Assembly (NCBI GenBank): GCA_003339415.1
Contig: PDHQ01000029.1
Location: forward strand, 124,001-188,000
DNA: 64,000 bases
Direction: 5' to 3'
Origin: Ophiocordyceps camponoti-saundersi (nom. inval.)
Lineage: Eukaryota; Ascomycota; Sordariomycetes; Hypocreales; Ophiocordycipitaceae
Shown: positions 10,528 through 21,337 of the stretch, one piece after another
Layout of the letters: the number at the start of each line of letters is the position of its first letter
Position numbering within the stretch: position 1 is the stretch's first letter
The notes under the pieces: generated by a model
The model's database searches: none
The model's input: only the letters and a program-made list of their open reading frames with translations
Told to the model about the DNA's origin: nothing
Made by a program: the position numbers and the translations under genes

Positions 10528-12086
10528 TCACGAACCCTCAGCGAGCTGGGCGAGGGTAGCGAGGTTGACGCTCTTGGGTCGCTCGATGGGCAAGCCGAGG
10601 GCTCGGTCCCAGATAAGCTGAGCCAGGGGCCCGATGGCGCGGGAAACACCAAATGTCACGGTGTAGAATGCGGGTATCTTGAGGCCGTACTCGTGGAAGA
10701 GAACGCCGGAGATTGAGTCAACGTTAGGGAACGGGTTCTTCGTCTTGCCGTGCTCCTGCAGAACTTTCGGGGCGATACGGCTCATGTCCTGAACAAGGCG
10801 GACCAGAGGCGAGTCTTTGATACCAGGTTGTGTCGCGGCAAATTCCATAAGGGCTTCGAAGCGCGGATCAGGTTTGCGCAGTACGGCATGACCGTAGCCG
10901 GGGATTACCTGACCCCCTTGAAGCGTTTTCCATAGATAGTCCGCGATTGTCTTGTCGGAGTACGAACTTGGTATTTCATTCTGCATTTTCTTCACATAGC
11001 GGATAGCTTCTTGGGCAGCGAGGCTGGAGCTCATGTTAGTGATCCCGGGAGTCAGTCTTTGGTTTTGCGGACTCACCCATGTAGCGGTCCGGCAAGGCCC
11101 AGGAGCCCGGCGCCGTATGACAAATAGGGATCACTGAGGGCGCTGCCAACGAGGTGAGTGGCATGAGCAGACACGTTGCCGCCCTCGTGGTCACCGTGCA
11201 GTGCGAGGTACAGGCGCATCATGTCCTCGAAGCCCTCGCGATTGGAGCCTTCAATGTCGAGCATGGCGACAAAGTTCTTCGCCCAGTCACTGGCCCGATC
11301 GACTTTGCGGGCAACGCGAAAAGCACCTCCACTCCTGGGTCTGACTTCATTACAGTAGATCGTTGCCGCGATGGTGGGCAGTTTGGCCAGCAACGTGAGG
11401 CTGTCATCGAAGGTCGACTCCCAATAGTCTTCTTTGGCCATCCCTGCCTCATAGCCCCGTGCGAATTTCGAGTTCATGTTGAGCGCCGTGACGGCAATGG
11501 CGAGCTGAGTCATAGGGTGCGTCTTCTTCGGAAGATTGAATAAGATGCTTTCGACAGATGTAGGCAGGCCTGCCCTTGACGCCAATTGCTTCGACAGCGC
11601 GCGTACCTGGCCCTGGGTCGGCACCTGTCCCGTGAGAAGCAACCAGAACATCGCTTCGGGTAGCATTTGAGTGCCAGTGGTGCCGCGCGGCAGTTCGCGC
11701 TGGCAGTCCTGGATGGACCGGCCGTGGAAGCGGATGCCCTCTTCGGGATCCAGCGCGGAGCCCTCCCAGAGCAGAGCCCGCAGACCGCGCATTCCGCCCA
11801 CCACATTTTCCGCCCTGATCTCGCCAATGACTTTGCTTCCGTGCGATTTCTTGAATTCGGCCAACATCTCGCGTTTCGCGGGAATCAGATACCGCAACGT
11901 AGACTTGAGGTTCGGCTCTTCAAAACCTTCAGAAACGAGGTTATCGGTCTCTGATGAGGCGCTAGACCCGGCATCAGATGTCGACCCGGACTCGGAAGAA
12001 TAACTTCGGGTGAAGGAGATGGCTGAGGGGACCCGAGCTCGCGAGGAGCCAACATGTCGCGGAAGTAGGCGAATGAAGGTGGCCAT
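10528..12086 (-). CDS. mcsA: 2-methylcitrate synthase (citrate synthase family), mitochondrial
   Basis: Exon 1 is 12086-11077 and exon 2 11023-10528, with a 53-bp intron (GTGAGT, CACTAAC branch point, CAG), giving 501 residues. The join restores GPLHGLAAQ. The catalytic triad of the citrate synthase fold is present: His336 (GPLHG), His382 (PGYGH) and Asp439 (FPNVDS). The Arg/Ser-rich N-terminus (MATFIRLLPRHVGSSRARV) is a typical mitochondrial presequence, followed by an unusually long Ser-rich linker. Blocks such as LLWEGSALDPEEGIRFHG, LALHGDHEGGNVSAH and RALGLPIERPKS closely resemble fungal methylcitrate synthases, which condense propionyl-CoA with oxaloacetate and also act as citrate synthases. 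The head-to-head neighbour is 2-methylisocitrate lyase, which argues for the methylcitrate cycle rather than housekeeping citrate synthase. The start at 12086 is preferred; upstream in-frame sequence reads as leader. Confidence 0.93.
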
Positions 12087-12363
12087 GATTCCGATGAACA
12101 GAGAACTTCTTCTGACTTGCTCGAGGGTGTCCCGCGTCTGCTGCCAGAACACAGTCGGTAGGTAAGTTGGTAGTCTGTGTAAATTAGGTGGTAGTCTCTG
12201 GGAGAGGAAGCCTTTTCATCGGCGAAGTAACCGCAATTTTAGCCGAGGAAAGCCGAGTGATCCCGGTCGGGTGGGCCGTAGATAAGCCGAGGTCGACTTC
12301 ATCAACTCGCCTCCTCACTTATCGCATGTTCTGTTTCCCCGTAGCAAGAGGCAGCGTGTCGCC
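12087..12363. promoter_or_regulatory. Shared divergent promoter of the methylcitrate-cycle pair
   Basis: Only 277 bp separate the start codons of the methylcitrate synthase and methylisocitrate lyase genes, so both promoters must lie here. Three copies of AGCCGAG occur at 12241, 12251 and 12285, all in the same orientation. They could be sites for a Zn2Cys6 or other regulator responding to propionate or odd-chain substrates; this is inference, as no named factor is matched with confidence. Confidence 0.55.
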
Positions 12364-14273
12364 ATGCTGCGAATTTTCGGTCGAGCTGCAGCACGGATGA
12401 CATCCGCCTCTGCCTCTGCCTCCGCTTCCGCTGCCATACCGGCCTCTGCCTCCTCCTCCGCCTTCGTCTCCGCCGCCCGCTCTGTCTGCTCCTCGGCCCC
12501 CGCCGCAGCGCCTCACCACCCCTTTTCCCACGCTATCCCACCGGCCGACTCCTTTCAGTTGCTTCCCGAGTCGCAGAAGACTGGCGAAGCTGAAGATGCG
12601 CTGTACGAAGCCCAGATCAAGGAGACGGAAGCCTGGTGGTCATCTCCACGCTATGCCGACATCAAGCGGCCATACCAGGCCGCCGACGTCGTCTCCAAGC
12701 GCGGCACGCAGAACGTGTCATATCCCAGTTCCGTCATGGCTACTAAACTCTTCAACTTGATCCGCCACCGGATATCGCGTGGCGAGCCCATTCATACCCG
12801 TGGGTGTTTCCTTGTCTGCCCGTGACTTCGTTCGACTCTGACGATTGATGACGCCGAGAACACACATGAACTAAAAAAGTCGGTGCCATTGATCCCGTCC
12901 AAATGACACAGCAGGCCCCTCACCAAGAGGTTCTCTACGTCTCCGGCTGGGCTTGCTCCTCACTACTCACGACGACCAACGAAGTCTCGCCCGACTTTGG
13001 AGACTACCCCTACAACACGGTACCCAACCAGGTGCAGCGCCTCGCCAAGGCCCAGTCGATGCATGATCGCAAGCAATGGGACGCTCGTCGTCGCATGTCG
13101 GCTGCAGAGCGCGCTGCTACGCCCTACATTGACTACTTGCGTCCTATCATCGCCGACGGCGACACCGGTCACGGCGGCCTCTCTGCCGTCGTGAAGCTGG
13201 CTAAACTGTTTGCGGAGAATGGCGCGGCAGCGGTGCACTTTGAAGACCAATTGCACGGCGGCAAGAAGTGCGGCCACCTCGCCGGTAAGGTGCTGGTTCC
13301 CACGGGCGAGCATATCAACCGGCTCAATGCTGCGCGCTTCCAGTGGGACGTTATGGGCTGCGAGAACCTCGTCATCGCCCGCACCGACTCCGAGTCTGGC
13401 CGCCTGCTATCGTCCGCCATTGACGTGCGAGACCACGAGTTCATCCTCGGCGTCGCGGACCCTGCCGTCGAGCCGCTCGCCGAGGCCATACAAGCTATGG
13501 AGGCTCGCGGCGCTTCGGGGGCCGACGTCGACGCCTTCGAAGCCGACTGGGTTGCCTCGGCCCGGCTCGTGACCTTTGATGAGGCCGCCGTTGAGCACAT
13601 GCGCGCCGAGGGTATCGCTGATGAGCGATCGCGTGATTATCTCGCCGCCACGGCTGCCGACCCGGACATGGGCATCAGCCGTCGCCGCGCGCTGGCCGCT
13701 CACTACGCCCGCACTCCCGTCTACTTCAGCTGGGACGTGCCGCGGACGCGCGAAGGCTATTATCACGTGCGCGCCGGCATGCCCGCTGCCACGAAGCGCG
13801 CGCTGGCATTTGCCCCCTACGCAGACCTGCTCTGGGTCGAGACGGGTGACCCAAACGTCGAGGTGGCAACGCAGCTTGCTCGTGTCGTGCGCGACGCCCA
13901 TCCTAGCAAGGGCCTAGTATACAACCTCTCACCGTCGTTCAATTGGGCGGGCCACGGCTTTACGCCGGAGACGCTGCGCTCGTTCGTATGGGATCTGGCG
14001 CGCGAAGGCTTCGTGCTCCAGCTGGTTTCGCTCGCAGGGCTGCACTCGACAGCCGCCGCGTCGACCGAGCTGGCGCGTGCCTTTAGGACGGACGGTATGA
14101 AAGCCTACGTCGACTTGGTGCAGCGGCGCGAGCGGGATCTAGGGTGCGACGTGCTCACGCACCAGAAGTGGAGTGGCGCTGCTTATATGGATGGCATTTT
14201 GGGATCCATCCAGAGTGGAAGTTCTAGCAGTCGGAGCATGGGACGGGGAAACACTGAGGGACAGTTCGACTGA
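12364..14273 (+). CDS. mclA: 2-methylisocitrate lyase (isocitrate lyase family), mitochondrial
   Basis: Exon 1 is 12364-12799 and exon 2 12880-14273 (80-bp intron, GTGGGT donor, CTAAAAAAG acceptor), giving 609 residues. The join reads IHTLGAIDPVQ, the expected family sequence. The signature KKCGH is at 274-278, with the catalytic cysteine at 276; PIIADGDTGHGG and HFEDQ upstream form the metal and substrate site. An N-terminal Ala/Ser-rich Arg-containing stretch (MLRIFGRAAARMTSAS) fits mitochondrial import, which separates fungal methylisocitrate lyases from glyoxysomal isocitrate lyases. The enzyme splits 2-methylisocitrate into succinate and pyruvate, the last step of the methylcitrate cycle. 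The divergent neighbour makes the substrate of the same cycle. The methylcitrate dehydratase of the pathway is not in this window. Bona fide isocitrate lyase remains a less likely alternative. Confidence 0.92.
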
Positions 14274-14513
14274 GTGCGTCAGAGGGAGAGGGAGGGTGAG
14301 AGGGCCAGCCCGGCGAGGTATTGCAAGCGATGTTGCCCTTCTCTTCTCCCAACGGCTTTCTGGGGCGTTTCTTCACCATGTATCCCGCATCCGAGGCACG
14401 CTCGGCTAACTTGACACGTAGATCGTCTCGTTGAGACCGCACAGCGTACATAGCGGGTATACTTGCAACAAATTATGACGTGAATTTATAACGATGGCTC
14501 TCAGTACATCAAT

Positions 14514-15524
14514 CTACAGCGAGTCCTTGAGGGCATTGTTGCGCGGAGCCGGAGTCGGAGGCCCGTTCGGGGTGACATAGGCCTTGCTGAGGCCACCATC
14601 GACAACAAAATCATGTCCATTGACGAAGCTAGCCTCGTCGCTGGCGAGAAAGACGACAGCATGGGCCTGCTCAATCGCTTCACCAAAGCGGCCAGACGGG
14701 AAATGCACCTCGCGTCGATGGCGTTTCTCCTTATCGTCGCCCAGCCAGTCCTGCAGCAGGGGGGTGTTGAGCGGCGCAGGACACAAGCTATTGAAGCGGA
14801 AGCCTTCGCGGGCATGGACCATGGCGAGTTCGCGCGTGAGGGCGAGGACAGCTCCCTTGGAAGCCGTATAAGCAAGCTGAGGTGTGGCAGCGCCCATGAG
14901 GGCGACGAAAGAAGCGGTGTTGATGACGGAGCCGCGCGTCTTGCCGTGACGACGCAGAGCGAGGACAGCGTGCTTACAGCCGAACCATACTCCCTTGACG
15001 TTGACGTTTTGGGTGCGGTCCCAGACCGATTCGGGTGTATTGACGGCGTCGTCATCTTGAGGGTGCATTATGCCAGCATTGTTGAACATGATGTCGAGGC
15101 CGCCCCAGGGATCGAGAGCTTCGACGAGGGCCTGAACCTGAGATTCGTTGGTCACATCGCATTCCTAGCGAGATGTCAGCCGAAAGGAAGATGTTTTCAC
15201 GGAAGAAAGAGACTAGATGGGGGAAGACCTTGACTTCGACCCGGGCGGCAGAGGGCACGAGCTGCTTCACTTTGGCGAGAGCCTTTTCGAGCGCAGGGCG
15301 GGATATGTCCGCCAAGAGAACGTTGGCGCCCTCCTTGGCGAAGAGGATGGACGTCTCGAGACCGATACCACTGATCCAGCGTTAGTTAGTGTGCATAAGC
15401 CATAAGGTATGAAGTGTTGAGGGGGAGAGGGCTGAGCGGGTCGGGAAGGTAGAGCTCACCCAGCAGCGCCAGTGATGACGGCATTCTTGCCGGCGAGGCG
15501 GCCTGAGGGTGCAGAAGAGCCCAT
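14514..15524 (-). CDS. Short-chain dehydrogenase/reductase, three exons
   Basis: Exons are 15524-15460, 15370-15229 and 15164-14514, giving 285 residues. Intron 1 is 89 bp (GTGAGC, ACTAACTAAC branch region, CAG). Intron 2 is 64 bp with a weak GTCTTC donor and a GCTGACA..CTAG acceptor, so that donor is the least certain part; a donor 12 bp downstream would also keep frame. The classical SDR marks are all present: TGAAGGIG at 18-25 (NAD(P) binding), CDVT at 71-74, NNAG at 97-100, Ser154, and YTASK with Tyr168/Lys172. The substrate cannot be read from sequence; most similar proteins are annotated as 3-oxoacyl-ACP-reductase-like or levodione-reductase-like. It is tail-to-tail with the methylisocitrate lyase gene, but a link to the methylcitrate cycle is not implied. 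Confidence 0.9.
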
Positions 15525-16842
15525 AGTGATGCGAGAACAGTTGCTGTGAAGTTCTGAAGGGAAAGATGATACGATGAGTGGTAGGAGTGAGGGGGGGGGG
15601 GGGGGGGCGGGGGGGAAATAGAGGGGCTTTAAAGCAGGAGTGGCTTGGTGCGGCGGTGCCGGACTGGAGATGGATAAGATAAACGATAAGGTATCTTTTT
15701 CTTGTGTCTCTTTATCTCTCCGACTATCTCGGCTATTATCAGCTATATCCGCAAATTAGTACTACACAGTTGACAAAGTCTAGCTCGTGTCTCTGATCCC
15801 TGCTTTCTCATCCCTTCTTCTCCATATCTTCATCCTGTCTCAAACCTCGTCCCATCTAATCGTTCCTTTCCCTTCGTACTCCCCACCGGACAAAGCGGTA
15901 CCCGGCTAAAGACGGCGGCGGTCTCGGTGCGCGCATTCCAAATTGCCCGTCACAAATCAGCAACATACATACATACATACAAACAAACAAGCAATCATCC
16001 ATGCATCCCGCCATGCCAGGCACAAAAGTGTCGCAGCCGCAAGTAGCTGCAGCCTCTGCGGCAGTCGTAGCCGCGCGCGACGCTGCGGCGGGCCGCGATG
16101 CGACCCCGTTGCCGAACGCTATACCACGATCGGCCGACACGTGCGAGATTGCCGCACGTCTGTACGGATACAGATATGGACCTGCTACCTGGTAGCACCT
16201 GGTCTGTAATCAGGTATTAGGCGGGTGCTTTACGGATACGCCGCCCTCCTCCCGGTTGCTGCCTCACTCATCCGTGGACCATGCCTACCACCCAGTAGTG
16301 GTAGGTAGTACGCTTCTGAAAAGTTCCAAAAGACGATAAATACTAGTAGTAGTAGGTGGCAGGTGCCTACTAGTAACTATCCGTACCTAGGTACCTGTAT
16401 CTACCAGGTGCCTACACACCTACTACTGGGTTCAATCGTGTCCATCGAGTATGGCGCCAGATAATATGATAAACCGATGATCCTTCGGAGATGCCGGTTT
16501 ATCGGCTGTTCGTATCTTCGCATCGCCCCTTTTATCGGGCATGCCCTAAACTCAATTGCATCGTCATCTGCTGCACCCAGAGGGCCAGAGGTACCATCTC
16601 TCCACCCGATGCCTGCATGTCTATCATCGTCCTTACATAAGGTACTAATTTGATCTCTGACTGCACACCTTCCAAGCTTAAACCTGTCGGCCCCTTTTAC
16701 GCTCTCATCCATTTTTGTCGCTCTGCCTCTCCTCTCTCCATCTACTTGCGGCTTTCCTTTTCCTCACATATCCGATAGAGACAGTTCTTCGTTCGTCAAC
16801 GGAAGTACTTCAGGGGACCGTCCACTTGTCAGGCTACATACA
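15525..16842. other. Divergent intergenic region with repeats
   Basis: It holds promoters of the SDR gene (leftward) and the glutamine-synthetase-like gene (rightward). Simple sequences include a G run near 15592-15615, a CATA/CAAA microsatellite at about 15962-15990, and a TACTAGTAGTAG/GGTACCTAC cluster at 16320-16430. No gene is recognised. Confidence 0.55.
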
Positions 16843-18445
16843 ATGGCCGCGTCCTCTTCGCCCGCCACCGCGCCGCCGCCAAACCTCAGCGTCTCGGCGC
16901 TACCCGAATTTCTGAAGTATGACACCCGCGTAAAGCTCGCTGGCCTCGACGTCGATGGCATCCTTCGCGGCAAGCTGGTTTCCAAGAAAAAATTCCTCTC
17001 CGTTGCGGAGGCCGGCTTCGGCTTCTGCTCCGTAATCTTCGGCTGGGATATGCACGACCAGACCTACTTTCGCGAACTGGGCGTCTCTAACGCGGCTAAC
17101 GGTTATCGCGATATGGTCGCCGTACCGGATCTCACGTCCTTCCGGCGCATTCCCTGGGAGGATAACGTGCCGTTCTTCCTCGTCAGCTTCCTCGATCCGG
17201 ACACGAGAAAACCTATATGCGCCTGTCCGCGCGGCTTGCTGAAGACGCAGCTGGACCGTCTGCGAGCCGGCGGTTGCGGTGCCATGGCCGGCGGTGCGTG
17301 CGCAGAAGCCTCGCCTCTACCCCTTTATCTTCTCGACTTTCACTGATAGACCATGGCAAACCATGCGGTCCAGCTGAGTACGAGTTTTACACGTTCAGCT
17401 CGCCTGGCCCGTCGCCTGCCGTCTTCCTGCAGCAGAACCCGCCAGAACAGCTGCCGTCCCTAACCGAGGGCATGTTCGGCTACTCGTTGACCCGACCGGT
17501 TCATAATAAGAAGTGGTACTACGACGTTTACGATGCCTGTGCCTACTTCCGCTGCGACATCGAGGGTTGGCACACCGAGTCCGGACCGGGCGTCTTCGAG
17601 GCTGCGCTGGAGTACAACGAGGCGGCCGAGATGGCAGACCGGGCCAGCCTGTTCAAGTATGCCGTCCGCAGCGTCGGTGCCGAATACGCCATCACCCCCT
17701 GCTTCATGGCGAAGCCGCGCCAAGGTCTGCCGGGTAACAGCGGTCACATACACGTGTCCATCGTCGACGACTCCGGCAAGAACCTCCTAGCCCGTGACGA
17801 AGGAAACGGCGACGGCGACGGCGAGTACGACGACGTGGCCGGCCTCTCCGACTTGGGCCGCCACTTCCTAGCCGGCATCCTCGTGGGCCTTCCCGACGTC
17901 ATGCCTCTGCTTGCGCCTACTGTCAACTCGTACAAACGCCTAGTCGAGAACTTCTGGGCCCCCGTCACCGTGTCCTGGGGCCTCGAGCACCGGGCTGCCT
18001 CCATTCGCATCATCTCCCCTCCCACGTCCAAGGCTTCGGCCACCCGGCTCGAGGTTCGCGTCCCCGGCGCTGACACGAACCCGCATTACGTCCTCGCCGC
18101 CATCCTTGGCTGCGGCTGGCGCGGTGTCGAGCGCAAGCTCGGGCTGCCATGTCCGCCCCTCTCGGCCGGCCAGTCCGTCGCCGCGGGGGAGGGCCACCGG
18201 CTTGCTAAGACGCTCAAGGAGGCGACGGCGCGCTTTGTCGCGAAGGATAGTGTTGCCCGTGAAGTCTTTGGCCATGATTTTGTCGACCATTTCGGGGGCA
18301 CGAGGGAGAACGAGGTTCGACTATTCGAGGAGGCTGTCACCGACTGGTGGGTTTCTCATTTTTCTTCGTCTCTTCTGAAGCCGTCTGCCATCACATCTGA
18401 CATAGAGCGGCTAGGGAGATGAAGCGCTATTTGGAATCAGTCTGA
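16843..18445 (+). CDS. Glutamine-synthetase-like protein (GS type I fold), three exons
   Basis: Exons are 16843-17293, 17374-18346 and 18415-18445, giving 484 residues. Intron 1 (80 bp) joins AMAGAEYEFY; intron 2 (68 bp) joins TDWEMKRYLES, the usual C-terminus of this family. Type I glutamine synthetase landmarks are visible: an N-terminal LDVDGILRGK block, AEYEFYTF (metal-binding Glu), ESGPGVFEAAL, the NSGHIHVS histidine strand, the PTVNSYKRL loop, and RVPGADTNPHYVLAAIL. These are fungal glutamine synthetase/FluG-C-like proteins, not the canonical eukaryotic type II enzyme; the acceptor amine may be a polyamine or other amine rather than ammonia. An acidic Gly/Asp insert (DEGNGDGDGEYDD) follows the His strand. 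Expected location is the cytosol. The class is firm, the substrate is unknown. Confidence 0.88.
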
Positions 18446-19347
18446 TCGCCCTCCCACACGTTTCCCTCGTCTTTCCAGTCTAGCTCCTCGAGATACCCTA
18501 CCACCATCAATCAGTCCATCGATCGAATAGAGTAAGTGTTGGAAAGTGGCTTCTATCTTATCTTTGATGTCTGCAAACCACATACCTACACATACATAGG
18601 TATATACATGCACATGCATCCAACGGCCGTTTCGCCTTTGTGCTACTATGATAGCCTCTAATAGGTATCAGCTCAATTGACCTACCGAAATTACCCTTTT
18701 ACACAACATCTTCCCACCTCAGAATGTTTTCGCTCAAGTTAAGATGAGGAACAATCGCGCACAAGCCGGACATGTCCGTACATGCAGACAGAACTTCCCT
18801 GTGTATCTATGCCAACCAGACAGCATCTCTTTAAGTCCAGCCTCTTGAGAGTACCACTGAAAGCATCCACCAATGTGGATGTTTTCTCACCAGTCCTCCG
18901 TCACACGCATTTGAACATCCCCCAAGAGGTCAAGGCAACTCCCATGAGTGGCAAGCATTGAGGCCGCGTATCAGTCAAGCTTGCCTTTTCGTCGCCTGCC
19001 AACTTGTGTGTATATGAAGTGTGGTCGAGATCCTCGACGGTCACCCTCGCATGCTTCGTCATCGCCGCACAATGCCCAAACGCCAATGCTTCGGGACTCT
19101 TCCCCTAACTTTCCCACTTCCCCCCTCTCCCCCGTTCCTTCGCCTTGCCTTGCTATCCCCGCAGCCGCTGCTCGGCGATGCCGGGGATGCTGGGTCTTGT
19201 GTAACGATTTTATGCCTCACCCCCACTCATCGCCACGGCGTCAGCCCTGCCCTCTTAACTGGGATGCCGCTGTCCTTCGGGGAGCACATGACGTCTCCGC
19301 GGGGCCACGAGAGCCCAGCCAATAAGTTGACTGTCACTGACTGACGA
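18446..19347. other. Convergent intergenic region; no gene seen
   Basis: The 3' regions of the GS-like gene and the leftward deubiquitinase gene meet here. A short CATA/TACA microsatellite occurs near 18585-18620. Open frames at 18948-19344 lack any recognisable feature. Confidence 0.5.
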
Positions 19348-21337
19348 CTATGGCTCGCGATCCTTCTTACCTCTCCGCTTCCCAACCCCCCGCCCGTCTA
19401 CACTCTCTTCATCAGGACTCCACTCCTCGGGGTGGAAGTCCGGATTTCCATAATGCGCTCGGTTCCAGATACTATTTTTGAATGTGTTCGTCTTAACCTG
19501 AAAGGAGGACTCACGGAAACTGTTCTTGCTCTCTTCGTAGTCGAGCTGGACCGGGCTGAATCTGATAGGATAGCCTCCGGCGGCGGTCAGCTCGCCGGCG
19601 GTCCGCACAAGCGGCGCGTGTTTCTGCGTGGTGGTTTCCACGCCCAATGCACCGCCCATGACTGAAGACGACCCGAGCGGGCCCGATGTCGTGGGAGATT
19701 GCGATGCTGGCGTGTGCGTCGTCGGCGCCGTTTGTCGCGTGTCATCGGCAATAAAGGGCGCTGTCCATGAATTCTGGTGAGGCGGTGGCGAAAATGCGTC
19801 AACACCGGGCGAGATAGAGCTGAGGCCAGGGATCATGCTGAGGGCGCCGCTAAAGTCCATGGTGGAGAAGGCGGCCAGGTTCGGGTTGTTGCCGGTGATG
19901 CGCGCCTCGTGGGGTCCGATGGCGGCCTTGAAGACGTTGACGGGTTCTGTAGGAGGAGGCGCGGAAGTGGGGGTCTCCTCGAGCGCACGATACAGAATGT
20001 CGTAATGATCCGGGCGGTATAGCAAGAAGACGGTGGGTCCCGGAGGAGGCGCATTTTGGCCAGGCGTTTCGTCCGTAAAGCGGTGGTGGTTCACCTGACT
20101 GCCGGGGCTGAGATCCAGATAGGCGATCTCAAGGGCGATGCCGGCGGGCTGAAGAAGGATGTTGGCGAGGGCAACAATGCCCAGATGCTCGATCTCGCGG
20201 TTGGGCAGCTCTATGGACTGGGAGCAGTAGGCGGAGATGCCTTGACCTCCAGGAACGAAGGGGTCATAGGTGTCTGCGTTGGACTTGAGATAGGTCGCAG
20301 CGAGGAGGCGCAGGTAGAAGATGAGGGCGCCCTCGATGGTCTTATCGTTCCAGGTCTGCATCAGCAGGGTTCGGGCAGTGGCAGGGGTGGTAATGAGGTC
20401 GGCCAGCTGGCGCATGAGGCCCGTCATCTCTTCGGCCCAGTCCTCAAAGTAATGGTAGCCACCGACGGTGGAAAGGATTTGATTATAGCTGACGAGGCGC
20501 GAGATCTCGGTTTGGATGGCATCCTGGTTGGCCATGTCGATGAGCTTCTCGAAGTAGGAGAAGCCGATGGCTGTGTCCGCAGGTTAACTATCACTTGCAT
20601 GCACAAGAGTGGAAGTAGTGAAGGCGCCGCGAGCACGGCTTTTGCGCACCATGAACGCACCTCGCCAGCCGCAGTTGCCATCGCCCTGGATAGGACGGTA
20701 ATGGGAGTATGTCTGCGGGAGAGCCTGGGTTTGATGAGCGCTATTTGTTTCCTCTCCGGCACAGAAAGATGAGATAGAGGGGTAGGCAGCTCACCATGGT
20801 CTTCTCGACGTAGACCTGGTCGGCCTTGGCGTACTCGTGGGTAATGGCATCGCTAGACGACTTTTCGCCGACTCGCGGCCCCTGGGGAGCAAGGAGAGTC
20901 AGCGAGCGCGACGACGGGAGATGAAAGCGCGATTTCGTACTCACCTCGAGGACGGGCCGATAATCCTTGGCAGCCTCCTGCTGGGCGGCCACGTCATGAT
21001 CGTCCATGGCGGCGGCGTCTCGGTAGTGAAGCGGACGCGGATGGTGATGCGGGAGGTGATGGTGCGGGAAGAAGTGGTGGTGGTGGTGGTGGTGAGGCTG
21101 GTGCTGATGCGATGCAGATTCAGAAGGGCTGGGCCCGCTGGAGCTGCCGCTGTACAGGTAGCGTAGGCCGGCGTCGGGCTCGGCCCCAGCCGCCGCAACG
21201 GTGCCTTCCCTGGCTCTGTTCCTCACTTGCGGCGGCGGCGGGATGCCAAAACCTAGCGCGAAGCCGATGCCATTCGACGGCAGGTCGGAGGCGAAGCACG
21301 GCGACGAGGCGAATGGCGTGGGCTGGGGATGAAACAT
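19348..21337 (-). CDS. Otubain-type ubiquitin thioesterase (peptidase C65), four exons
   Basis: Exons are 21337-20945, 20881-20795, 20724-20661 and 20570-19348; the introns (63, 70 and 90 bp) have GTGAGT, GTGAGC and GTGCGT donors and CAG acceptors, with phases that all match. The product is 588 residues. The OTU catalytic core is rebuilt across introns: YRPIQGDGNCGWRAIGFSYF at about 169-188 with catalytic Cys178, and RPDHYDILY near residue 370 with the catalytic His370. Otubains remove ubiquitin from Lys48-linked chains in the cytosol. The N-terminal ~130 residues are low-complexity with a His/Pro-rich run and are not part of the domain; the C-terminal ~200 residues after the His box are also extra, ending in a basic tail. 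A longer in-frame extension upstream opens at 21508 but reads as leader. The minus-strand leader (21,780-21,920) is CT-rich. Confidence 0.88.
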
